This document shows, in pieces, positions 31,158-36,861 of a stretch of 36,861 nucleotides of DNA. The stretch comes from a virus. Below the pieces are notes generated by a model. It was not told where the DNA came from. It ran no database searches and saw only the letters and a list, made by a program, of their open reading frames with translations. Each line of letters starts with the position of its first letter. Within the stretch, counting starts at the first letter, position 1. The position numbers and the translations under genes were made by a program. The stretch lies in the IMG/VR virus record IMGVR_UViG_3300046167_000416, positions 1 to 36,861 of that record; one strand, given 5' to 3'.

Positions 31158-31924
31158 TATTCCTCATCCTCAAACCTGTTGGAAAGCGCCTTGATCGGCT
31201 GCTTGCTGAAGACCCAACGCCATTGGCGCTTGGTGTAGCCCGGCACTTCAACGAAGTCACGCACTCGGTATATCTTGTCAGCCTCCCACATCTTCTTGAG
31301 ATAGCTTGACGTGCGCGGAACGCTATCGCCCAGAAGCTCTGCGGCCTCTGCGGCAGTCACGCGCTGGTCGTAAGGTATTAGAGAGAACAGGCGGTTCCCT
31401 TGCTCGATGCTGTGCTGCTTCATCTTCTCAGCGGCCACCAGCATTGACGGTGAGGTTGTCAGCGGCCTGCGCGGGCCAGACGGCAGCGGGTCACGTTTGC
31501 CCGCCCGATACATAGACTGCTCGTATTCCCAAACGCAGTGGCCGTATGTGATCTCGTACCGCTCATGCTTGTCTGTGACGCCCTCCAGCTTCTTCTTCAG
31601 TCGCTCTGTTGCTTCACGCTGGTCGCGCGCCTTAGTGCGTCTAACAGGGCTTGCACTTCCTCGAGCCTCTGCTTCAGGTTTGGCCGCATCGCCGTCTTCT
31701 GCTCCGCCAGCATTATGCTGTTGATCCGCTCGAGGCGCCCGATAATGATCTGAGTTTGGTCCGTATTCACGGGGCTTCCTTTCCAGTTTGATGCTTAGCT
31801 TTTTGGTGATGCGGTGGACTGTTGAGCGCGACACGCGCAGCAAGTCTGCCACGTCGGCCTGAGACATGCCCTGCTCCGCGCAGTCTATGACGTGGCGCGT
31901 GAGCGCCTCCGGGTCATACTTCAT
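31157..31924 (-). CDS. Helix-turn-helix regulator with C-terminal winged-helix-like region
   Basis: 255 residues from the ATG at 31924: MKYDPEALTRHVIDCAEQGM, then SQADVADLLRVSRSTVHRIT, a clear helix-turn-helix at about 20-42. The middle (about residues 55-110) is unusually rich in Arg, Ala, Gly, His and Gln and reads like an off-frame translation. The C-terminal 130 residues (ITYGHCVWEYEQSMYRAGKR, VTAAEAAELLGDSVPRTSSY, LKKMWEADKIYRVRDFVEVP) look like a winged helix. The gene may therefore be two genes with a third between them (see 31597-31770) and frame breaks. The start overlaps the zinc-finger gene by four bases. Confidence 0.6.
   Translation of the reverse strand: MKYDPEALTRHVIDCAEQGMSQADVADLLRVSRSTVHRITKKLSIKLERKPREYGPNSDHYRAPRADQQHNAGGAEDGDAAKPEAEARGSASPVRRTKARDQREATERLKKKLEGVTDKHERYEITYGHCVWEYEQSMYRAGKRDPLPSGPRRPLTTSPSMLVAAEKMKQHSIEQGNRLFSLIPYDQRVTAAEAAELLGDSVPRTSSYLKKMWEADKIYRVRDFVEVPGYTKRQWRWVFSKQPIKALSNRFEDEE
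31597..31770 (-). CDS. Possible small helical protein inside the regulator frame
   Basis: 57 residues from a GTG at 31770 with AGGAAG 4 bases upstream: MNTDQTQIIIGRLERINSIM, then LAEQKTAMRPNLKQRLEEVQ and ALLDALRRATSVKQQSD. It is a convincing amphipathic helix in a frame different from the longer open frame that covers it, where the same DNA encodes improbable sequence. In the third frame a TGA overlaps the GTG (GTGA), as expected for a coupled gene junction. Either the long frame is an artefact here or two frames are used. Confidence 0.45.
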   Translation of the reverse strand: MNTDQTQIIIGRLERINSIMLAEQKTAMRPNLKQRLEEVQALLDALRRATSVKQQSD

Positions 31925-32133
31925 TCGTCTTCCTCCTCTTCCTCTTCTTCCTCGGGCGGCGGGATCTCGCCCATGCCGCCGCACTCTGGACACGATACGG
32001 TCTCCATGATTATTTCACCGATGTCGCGGCCCGCGTTGTGAGGGTATGCGTACCCCTCCTCTATAGTGCCCTCACCGTGGCACTCAGGACACGCTACCAG
32101 CCTCGGTAAGATGGCTGCCCATGCTTCGCTCAT
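31921..32133 (-). CDS. Small zinc-finger protein with poly-Glu tail
   Basis: 70 residues, MSEAWAAILPRLVACPECHG, then EGTIEEGYAYPHNAGRDIGE and VSCPECGGMGEIPPPEE. Two CPEC motifs (CPECHGEG and CPECGGMG) form a DnaJ-like zinc knuckle. The C-terminus is a run of Glu ending EDE. The gene overlaps its neighbours by four bases at each end. Such proteins can bind metal or unfolded substrates; role unknown. Confidence 0.75.
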   Translation of the reverse strand: MSEAWAAILPRLVACPECHGEGTIEEGYAYPHNAGRDIGEIIMETVSCPECGGMGEIPPPEEEEEEEEDE

Positions 32134-32423
32134 GTCGAACCCTCCGGGCGCTCAGCGGCCAGCTCACCGCCGCAGGCGGCGTACCCGACCAGATCCACCC
32201 AGTTGTCGGCGTGGCCGGCGTTAGACTTGAGGCGAGCGAGCTTTATCTGCCCGCACATAATTGCGCAATCTACGGCGGTCACCTCAACCCCCAAGTGGAT
32301 GCTCCAGTACGCCGCAATCGTCGAGAAGTTTTCCTCCATATCGCCGTGCGTCGCAGCCCGATCTCTCGTGATGCATTCGCTCGCCATGTCGAGGATGTCG
32401 GAGCGTGAGTAGTTGTTAGCCAT
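32130..32423 (-). CDS. DUF6378-like phage protein
   Basis: 97 residues from the ATG at 32423 (GGGAG upstream): MANNYSRSDILDMASECITR, DRAATHGDMEENFSTIAAYW, then AIMCGQIKLARLKSNAGHAD and NWVDLVGYAACGGELAAERP. The 'RAATHGD.E.NF..IA..W' and 'H.DNWVD..GYAACG.EL' motifs are the hallmark of the DUF6378 family, widespread in phages and of unknown biochemical role. An open frame extends up to 32471 but the family starts at the inner Met. Confidence 0.82.
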   Translation of the reverse strand: MANNYSRSDILDMASECITRDRAATHGDMEENFSTIAAYWSIHLGVEVTAVDCAIMCGQIKLARLKSNAGHADNWVDLVGYAACGGELAAERPEGST

Positions 32424-32565
32424 GTGTGGTCTCCCAGTGTGTTGGTCGCGCCTTTGGGCGCATTGTTTCATCAGTTACATTAGCGGCCACGGTGCAGGCG
32501 ATCAACAGCCCGCAGAGTGACGTCCAAGCGATCAGGATCGCCCAGTCTTGCGCAGTTGGCATCAT
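32416..32565 (-). CDS. Very small membrane protein
   Basis: 49 residues, MMPTAQDWAILIAWTSLCGL, then LIACTVAANVTDETMRPKAR and PTHWETTHG. It has one membrane helix (about 7-28). The start overlaps the stop of the gene at 32562-33098 (TGATG), and its last 8 bases overlap the start of the DUF6378-like gene (ATGGCTAA). The exact fit between neighbours supports it. Function is unknown. Confidence 0.62.
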   Translation of the reverse strand: MMPTAQDWAILIAWTSLCGLLIACTVAANVTDETMRPKARPTHWETTHG

Positions 32566-33098
32566 TTCATTAGCCTTTCAACAGTTTCGCACCAGACGGT
32601 TTGTGTGGACCTTCCCTGTCCGGCGCTCCTGTATATCTTGGCGCATGAGATCTCTCCTGATGTGAACATATTGTTCAGGCAGGTGCTGGCCTTATTGTGC
32701 TTCAGGCCGGTGATCTCGGCCACTTCGCTCGCTAGAAACGGCTCGCCGTCCATTGAGGCAACAGCTTCGCGCACGAGCTCCGCCGGCGCCTTCTCTGGCT
32801 CGGCAAACGGATCCCACTCTGGAGTGATCGGAGCTTCAGCGGGTGGCATTGTTTCGAGAGCGTCTTTCAGCTTATCGCGCAGGCCAAAGTCAGAGCCTTC
32901 GATGAACGTGACGAACCAAGGCGTTTGGCCTTTGGGGTCGTGGCGGTTCTCAACGACGCCGGCGCGGTATGTTCTGCCGACCTCGAGCTTGATGGATGAC
33001 ACGACCGAGTTTGGCACATACGCCTGCTCGAAGGTGTCAGTCAAAACGGCGAATGCGTGATGGTCGCCAGCGTAAGTTGTTGTGATTTCTTTGAGCAT
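32562..33098 (-). CDS. Hypothetical protein with OB-like N-terminus and winged-helix-like C-terminus
   Basis: 178 residues, MLKEITTTYAGDHHAFAVLT, then FEQAYVPNSVVSSIKLEVGR and TPWFVTFIEGSDFGLRDKLK. The N-terminal half (FAVL ... AYVPNSVV ... LEVGRTYRAGVVEN) resembles a cold-shock or OB-type barrel. The C-terminal half (EPFLASEVAEITGLKHNKAS, TCLNNMFTSGEISCAKIYRS) looks like a winged helix. A DNA-binding or regulatory role is likely but inferred. The ATG follows AAGGAGAGC in the leader after the hairpin at 33121-33137. Confidence 0.68.
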   Translation of the reverse strand: MLKEITTTYAGDHHAFAVLTDTFEQAYVPNSVVSSIKLEVGRTYRAGVVENRHDPKGQTPWFVTFIEGSDFGLRDKLKDALETMPPAEAPITPEWDPFAEPEKAPAELVREAVASMDGEPFLASEVAEITGLKHNKASTCLNNMFTSGEISCAKIYRSAGQGRSTQTVWCETVERLMK

Positions 33099-33120
33099 GA
33101 TGCTCTCCTTCTTTGTTTGT

Positions 33121-33137
33121 GGGGGCGCGTGGCCCCC
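33121..33137 (-). terminator. GC hairpin after the first gene of the accessory block
   Basis: On the minus strand GGGGGC CACGC GCCCCC forms a perfect 6-bp stem with a five-base loop, 6 bases after the stop at 33144. No T-run follows (ACAAACAAAG). It matches in placement the hairpin at 19171-19188 and is probably an attenuator or stabiliser. Confidence 0.58.
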
Positions 33138-33143
33138 GGTTGG

Positions 33144-33371
33144 TTAAACTTTTTCAAAACGCTTAGAGTAAACAGCGCCTCTAGGGCCAAGCTGAACCGA
33201 CAGCCACAGGTTGGCGTCATCTTTAACTTGGACAGTTGGGTAATTATTCCCGAGAACATCATTGACAATAATCATGCCGATCTTGCGCCCGTTCCACAAA
33301 GACTTCATGGCAGCGCGTTGTGACTTGTTTAGCTTATTGATCTCTAATGTTTTTATCTCGTTGGCTTGCAT
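33144..33371 (-). CDS. Small hypothetical protein under the second CtrA-like promoter
   Basis: 75 residues, MQANEIKTLEINKLNKSQRA, then AMKSLWNGRKIGMIIVNDVL and GNNYPTVQVKDDANLWLSVQ. A helical, basic N-terminus is followed by a beta-like second half. It is not similar to the gene at 18978-19163, although the two share a nearly identical leader. Unknown function; early expression is suggested by its isolated strong promoter and ribosome binding site (AAAGGAACACGGAA). Confidence 0.72.
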   Translation of the reverse strand: MQANEIKTLEINKLNKSQRAAMKSLWNGRKIGMIIVNDVLGNNYPTVQVKDDANLWLSVQLGPRGAVYSKRFEKV

Positions 33372-33416
33372 TTCCGTGTTCCTTTGTTTCTGTGTATATT
33401 GTTAACATAGGGGTAA
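33372..33416 (-). promoter_or_regulatory. Second CtrA-like promoter and duplicated leader
   Basis: On the minus strand TTAC, seven bases, TTAAC (33416-33401) differs from the CtrA box TTAA-N7-TTAAC by one base. TATACA follows two bases later (33398-33393), and the leader ACACAGAAACAAAGGAACAC reaches the ATG at 33371. The order and spacing repeat those at 18932-18977: 29 versus 30 bases from TTAAC to ATG. A conserved transcription and translation start is evident; the protein that reads it is inferred. Confidence 0.55.
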
Positions 33417-33498
33417 CTCCGCACCCTTGCAAGCACAAAATGTTCACATAAGCGAAAAAATGTTATAGGCTGCCAGAGTGACATTCATGGAGGATCAC

Positions 33499-33699
33499 AT
33501 GCTAGACGACGACACAAAGGAACTGGTGCGCAATCTCAACAACCCGCACCGCGTAACAAACATCATGGCGCTGTTTAAATTCTGCGAGCAGGCGGCCACC
33601 ATCATCCAAGACCAGTCGGCCCAGCTTCACCGCGCAGCCGCAGACGCGCTTGAGGCGCAGCCAAAGAAGGCCGCGCCTAAGAAAGCTGCTAAGAAGTAG
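33499..33699 (+). CDS. Small acidic-to-basic protein with H1-like tail
   Basis: 66 residues from the ATG at 33499, chosen because GGAGG lies 5 bases upstream; in-frame starts at 33478 and 33487 are less favourable. MLDDDTKELVRNLNNPHRVT, then NIMALFKFCEQAATIIQDQS and AQLHRAAADALEAQPKKAAP, ending KKAAKK. It has a helical body and a Lys/Ala tail typical of nucleoid-binding proteins. It is a single gene on the plus strand, convergent with the large internal protein, and its stop lies 3 bases from that gene's end. Unknown function. Confidence 0.68.
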   Translation: MLDDDTKELVRNLNNPHRVTNIMALFKFCEQAATIIQDQSAQLHRAAADALEAQPKKAAPKKAAKK

Positions 33700-33702
33700 C
33701 GG

Positions 33703-36048
33703 TTAGCGGGGGCCGGCGAGAAGCCTTAACAGATCCTGAGAGGGGTCGATTGGGGGTTGAACGCCGGCAGCCTGCGCTGACATGCCCGTGCCGAGTAGTC
33801 CACTTATGACGTTACTCCGGGCCGCCTCTCCAGTTTCTCTGGCCGCTTGTATGCCCGGAGCTGCGCTCTCCATAGCCTGCGCCTGACGCATTAAGTCGTC
33901 CGGCGTCATGCGGCGTGATAAGATGGGCGCCAGCTGCTCTTGGGCGGCGCGGATGCGATCCGCCTGACCGCCTCCAGACAGCAATAGGTCCGACGCCATC
34001 GCGGTCGGCGCGCCCAGCAATCCTTGCTGGCCAATGCGCTCGCCCATCGTCGGGGTGATTAGCTCCTCAAAGCGCTTCTGAACCGCCTGACGTATTGCTG
34101 TTTTCGAGTTTTGAGCAACAGATGCTGCCATAATCATGGCGTCGCTGGCTTCTCGGATCTTGTTCGACATCTTCTCGAAGCCGACGTCACCCAGAACCAT
34201 CTGCATCTTTGTGGCCACGGCTCGAGTATTCATCGCCTTGAGCTGGGCCAGCGCCTCAACCACCTCGGCGTCGGTGCGCTTGGATGGGTTGATTTTCGCG
34301 TTTGCAGCAATCTCGTCTAAACGGTTTCTCAACGCAGTTCTGACTTGCTTCAGCTCGGTAGGACCCATGACGTCCAGTGCAATCTGCACTTCTTCGCGCG
34401 TCACCGACGGGCTCAGCAAGTCTGTGCCAAGGTCTGCCGCAATTTTCTGGTCTATGGCGTCCTTGCCAGCAGCGCGAGCAGCGGCGTAGTCTGGGCTGAC
34501 TTCGTCAAGTGCATTGCGCATCTGAATTGCCAGCGCAGTCTTTGAGCGGTATCCTTCGATGTCGCCAGATCGCTTGAGCTCTTGGGCCCGGCTGTGCAGG
34601 CGGCGCGTGACGTAGTCCAGCGTCTCGACCGTAGGCGTCCGCATGGCGATGTAGTTCCCGTCGACGTCGTAAGTTATGTTCACGCCGTCTGCGCTTTTCA
34701 GTATCTTGTTTGCCTGCTCTTCGCTGACGCGCGTCGGCACCATGTAGCTAAACTCTCCGCCGGCCTCACGCATCAGTGTGGTGGCGCCAGTTAAGTCTTC
34801 TGGAGCGACCCGAGTGTACAGGTCAAGCACAGTGTCAGAGGCGGCTTCTCCGGGAGTTACTTGAGAGGTGTATGCGCTGCCGTACAGCTCGCGGCGCGCC
34901 TCGGCGGTGTCGGCCATGATGTCGGCTTTCTGGCCAATCTTGCCGGCCGTAACCTCGCCAAGAACGTCGTCTAGCGTTCTCGACAAATCTTGTGACGCGG
35001 CCAGAGATGTCTCATTGAGGTTTGACCGCACCACTGCCGCACCCTTGCCCGGAGTGTTCGCAACGACGTCAAGAAGGTTTGACATATTCGGGCCGAGAGT
35101 TGCTATGTTTCCATAAGGCGTGTTTGCCGCAGCTGTGGCCCCAACGCCGTCAGCCTCTACGGCGTCTTTTATCAGCTTTCGAGCGTCACCCTTGGCGCCG
35201 ATCTTATTAATGTCAGAACGAAACGGCATTTCGGCTCTGAGGCGGCTCACGCCTCCGACGATGGATCCGACAACAGGCGCAGCCGCGCCAAAAATGCCTC
35301 CAAGCTGAAAGCCAGTTTGGCCCTGCTCTACTGCTCCCGGCAATCCACCCTCACCGTAGCCCGCAATAGCGCCTTCAGCGCCCCCAATGCCTGCCCCATA
35401 GCCTACAGCTTGAGCGGCCCGCCCAATGCGCGTTGGCGCGTTGATAAGGCGGTCGGCGCCAGACGCCACGCCAAGAGTTGCACCAGTCGCGAGGCGACCA
35501 GCGGTGGTTAAACCGGGAAGCTCTGCCTCCTGCGATCCTATGGCGGCGCGGATAGTTTCCTCGCTGACAGCCGGTGTCCCCGTAAACTGCTCAGCAAACT
35601 CGCTGACTTTGGCCATTGCTGGCTCAACATAGCCGCGAGCAAACGGAACACCTTTGCCAAACATGCTGGCCATCGTCGTAAAGCCCTCGCCGAGCACGTC
35701 GCGGGACATTTCGCCTTTTACAACTTTTGCAGCGTCCCCGCCTTCACGCATGATGCTGGTAATTGTGCCTTGATCGGCGGTCACATAAGCGTCATTCGGA
35801 TTGACATAATTCATCCGCCGCGTCTTGCGGTCTTGCGTGATGTAGCCGCCGTCCGGGTACTGCTTTAGGAGCGTGGAACCTTCTGGGATCGTCGGAGCCT
35901 CTTGAGCGGGAGCCAGTCCGATTTTAGTTGAGAAATCGCCGAAATCCATGTCTGAATAGAACTTGCCGTGAAGCGCCCGTGCAAGCTCTTCGTCACTCAG
36001 CTGGTCATACTGAGGGTATTTGCTGCGTATTTCTTGTATGGAGGCCAT
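33703..36048 (-). CDS. Large internal/ejection-type virion protein
   Basis: 781 residues, MASIQEIRSKYPQYDQLSDE, then LARALHGKFYSDMDFGDFST, a short N-terminal helical motif common in phage internal proteins. Residues about 170-290 are Gly/Ala-rich and hydrophobic (AVGYGAGIGGAEGAIAGYGE, GIFGAAAPVVGSIVGG), suggesting a membrane-interacting part. The rest is long and helical (QKIAADLGTDLLSPSVTREE, RTALRNRLDEIAANAKINPS). The C-terminus is Pro-rich, ending LLRLLAGPR. It is the last gene of the virion operon. Size and make-up fit an ejected protein that helps DNA cross the cell envelope; no lysozyme motif is seen. Confidence 0.72.
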   Translation of the reverse strand: MASIQEIRSKYPQYDQLSDEELARALHGKFYSDMDFGDFSTKIGLAPAQEAPTIPEGSTLLKQYPDGGYITQDRKTRRMNYVNPNDAYVTADQGTITSIMREGGDAAKVVKGEMSRDVLGEGFTTMASMFGKGVPFARGYVEPAMAKVSEFAEQFTGTPAVSEETIRAAIGSQEAELPGLTTAGRLATGATLGVASGADRLINAPTRIGRAAQAVGYGAGIGGAEGAIAGYGEGGLPGAVEQGQTGFQLGGIFGAAAPVVGSIVGGVSRLRAEMPFRSDINKIGAKGDARKLIKDAVEADGVGATAAANTPYGNIATLGPNMSNLLDVVANTPGKGAAVVRSNLNETSLAASQDLSRTLDDVLGEVTAGKIGQKADIMADTAEARRELYGSAYTSQVTPGEAASDTVLDLYTRVAPEDLTGATTLMREAGGEFSYMVPTRVSEEQANKILKSADGVNITYDVDGNYIAMRTPTVETLDYVTRRLHSRAQELKRSGDIEGYRSKTALAIQMRNALDEVSPDYAAARAAGKDAIDQKIAADLGTDLLSPSVTREEVQIALDVMGPTELKQVRTALRNRLDEIAANAKINPSKRTDAEVVEALAQLKAMNTRAVATKMQMVLGDVGFEKMSNKIREASDAMIMAASVAQNSKTAIRQAVQKRFEELITPTMGERIGQQGLLGAPTAMASDLLLSGGGQADRIRAAQEQLAPILSRRMTPDDLMRQAQAMESAAPGIQAARETGEAARSNVISGLLGTGMSAQAAGVQPPIDPSQDLLRLLAGPR

Positions 36049-36060
36049 GCTTGTACCCTA

Positions 36061-36861
36061 TTATAAAATGTTCAGTGGATCTGTTGAGCCGCCTGACGGA
36101 TCTTGCCCCGGAGTGTAGATCATCTCGTCGGGGATGCTCTCCCCTTGCAGCCTGCGGGAGAAAATATCAACGTAGAAGCGCAGCTCCTTCAGCGAATTGA
36201 CATAGTCTTCATAGCTTTGCATCTGTCCGAGGCGAGCCATTGCCTGCTCAGCCTTCATGCCTTCCAGCTCGGTGATCTGGCCGCCGCCCTTCAGCTTCTC
36301 AAACGCCTGCAAGAAAACGTCGCCTCGGACCTGCTTAATCATCTCGTTCACTCGAGCCACGTCTGGATCAAGCCCAACGTTAGAAGCGAAGCCGCGAACA
36401 ATTCCCTCAAAGCCAAGAGCGTCTTCCAAGTTTGGATCATTCATCAGCGCGTCAATGCGCGCAATAAGGGCCGCCTTGCCAGATATTTCCGTCCCTTGCG
36501 TCTTCTGGCGCTCCAACTCCTCGATCATCAGCTTAGCTGTCGGCCCGTCAATCAAGCCTTGCGCAGCAGCGCCAAGTATCGCCTGACGGCTGGCCAGTCC
36601 GCCACCTAGAAGCTGATTGCGCTGCGCCGCCGCCGTAGCCTTGCGCTGCATGTCGGCCTGCTCGTTTAAGCGGCCGAGCATGGCGTTGAAGTTTCCACCC
36701 TGCCGCCCCGCCAGCGATGCCCCTGCGTCTTCTAACGCGGAAAACGCCAACATGCGGCGCTGCGTTTTAGTCAGGTTCGCGTATGGATCTGCCGGGGTGG
36801 CTGGAGTGGCCTGAGCGGCCAGTAGCTGCTGGAGCGTTGATGCGCCGCTTGTGGCTGGATC
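36061..36861 (-). CDS. Internal/virion protein, C-terminal part (runs off the right edge)
   Basis: 266 residues are visible, open at the edge: DPATSGASTLQQLLAAQATP, then YANLTKTQRRMLAFSALEDA and GASLAGRQGGNFNAMLGRLN. It ends YTPGQDPSGGSTDPLNIL. The middle is helical and charged (LIDGPTAKLMIEELERQKTQ, MKAEQAMARLGQMQSYEDYV). 'KTQRRMLAFSALEDAG.SLAG..G..FN.ML.R.NE' resembles the internal proteins of marine podoviruses. The frame at 36861 matches the frame at base 1, so the N-terminus is very likely the fragment at 1-210, giving 336 residues. It sits 12 bases from the next gene. Confidence 0.8.
   Translation of the reverse strand, partial: DPATSGASTLQQLLAAQATPATPADPYANLTKTQRRMLAFSALEDAGASLAGRQGGNFNAMLGRLNEQADMQRKATAAAQRNQLLGGGLASRQAILGAAAQGLIDGPTAKLMIEELERQKTQGTEISGKAALIARIDALMNDPNLEDALGFEGIVRGFASNVGLDPDVARVNEMIKQVRGDVFLQAFEKLKGGGQITELEGMKAEQAMARLGQMQSYEDYVNSLKELRFYVDIFSRRLQGESIPDEMIYTPGQDPSGGSTDPLNIL

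Noticed and set aside
1-36861. Prophage or integrative element
   Set aside because: No integrase, excisionase, recognisable CI-like repressor, att repeat, tRNA or host flanking gene was found, and the ends join within a virion gene.

Overview
This window looks like the complete genome of a tailed, podovirus-like phage of a marine-type alphaproteobacterium. It appears to be a circular map opened inside a gene. The minus-strand frame that runs off the left edge (from 210 down to 1) continues without a frame break into the minus-strand frame that enters at the right edge (36861 down to 36061). Joined, they give one ordinary 336-residue virion protein. The major capsid protein and head-tail adaptor resemble those of SU10-type podoviruses. 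The small lysis genes and the tail modules are types common in marine phages. Two promoters carry TTAA-N7-TTAAC-type sites like those of CtrA, the alphaproteobacterial cell-cycle regulator. No integrase, DNA polymerase, RNA polymerase, tRNA or CRISPR array was found, so a lytic phage that depends on host polymerases is the simplest reading.

Layout. (1) Virion operon, minus strand, about 21.9 kb, read from 18725 down to 1 and on through the edge from 36861 to 33703. In reading order: a hypothetical protein, a lytic transglycosylase-like protein, an internal protein, portal, a small protein, scaffold, a small basic protein, major capsid, a connector-region protein, adaptor, several small tail proteins, three tandem seven-repeat propeller-like paralogues, a gp10-like tail protein, a C1q/TNF-like protein, a GNAT-like protein, and three internal or ejection-type proteins. 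(2) A plus-strand pocket at 18978-20266 with three small genes, convergent with the terminase. (3) Packaging and replication block, minus strand, 20263-27794: large and small terminase, hypothetical genes, a repeat-rich candidate origin at 23134-23273, primase-helicase, an SSB-like protein, a RecE-like exonuclease, a RuvC-like resolvase and a ribbon-helix-helix protein. (4) Plus-strand lysis cassette, 27917-30928: membrane proteins and holin candidates, small basic proteins, a GH19 endolysin and a PD-(D/E)XK-like nuclease. (5) Minus-strand accessory block, 31046-33371: regulators and small proteins. (6) A small plus-strand gene at 33499.

A single-base frame break interrupts many otherwise well-preserved genes: portal, 15884-17454, 17996-18725, small terminase, 22522-23523, primase-helicase (many), SSB-like, exonuclease, RuvC and a small membrane gene near 31.1 kb. 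Each break can be repaired by one base, usually in a run of two or three identical bases, and family-like sequence resumes on both sides. Assembly or read error is more likely than decay. I annotate these as whole genes with a note.

The most interesting non-coding signals are: two near-identical CtrA-like promoters with matching leaders and a GC hairpin just after the first gene; GTTAAC concentrated in intergenic DNA; a repeated late-promoter element, TTGGTGTATKATTGCG; and the structured CCACAC repeats next to the primase-helicase.
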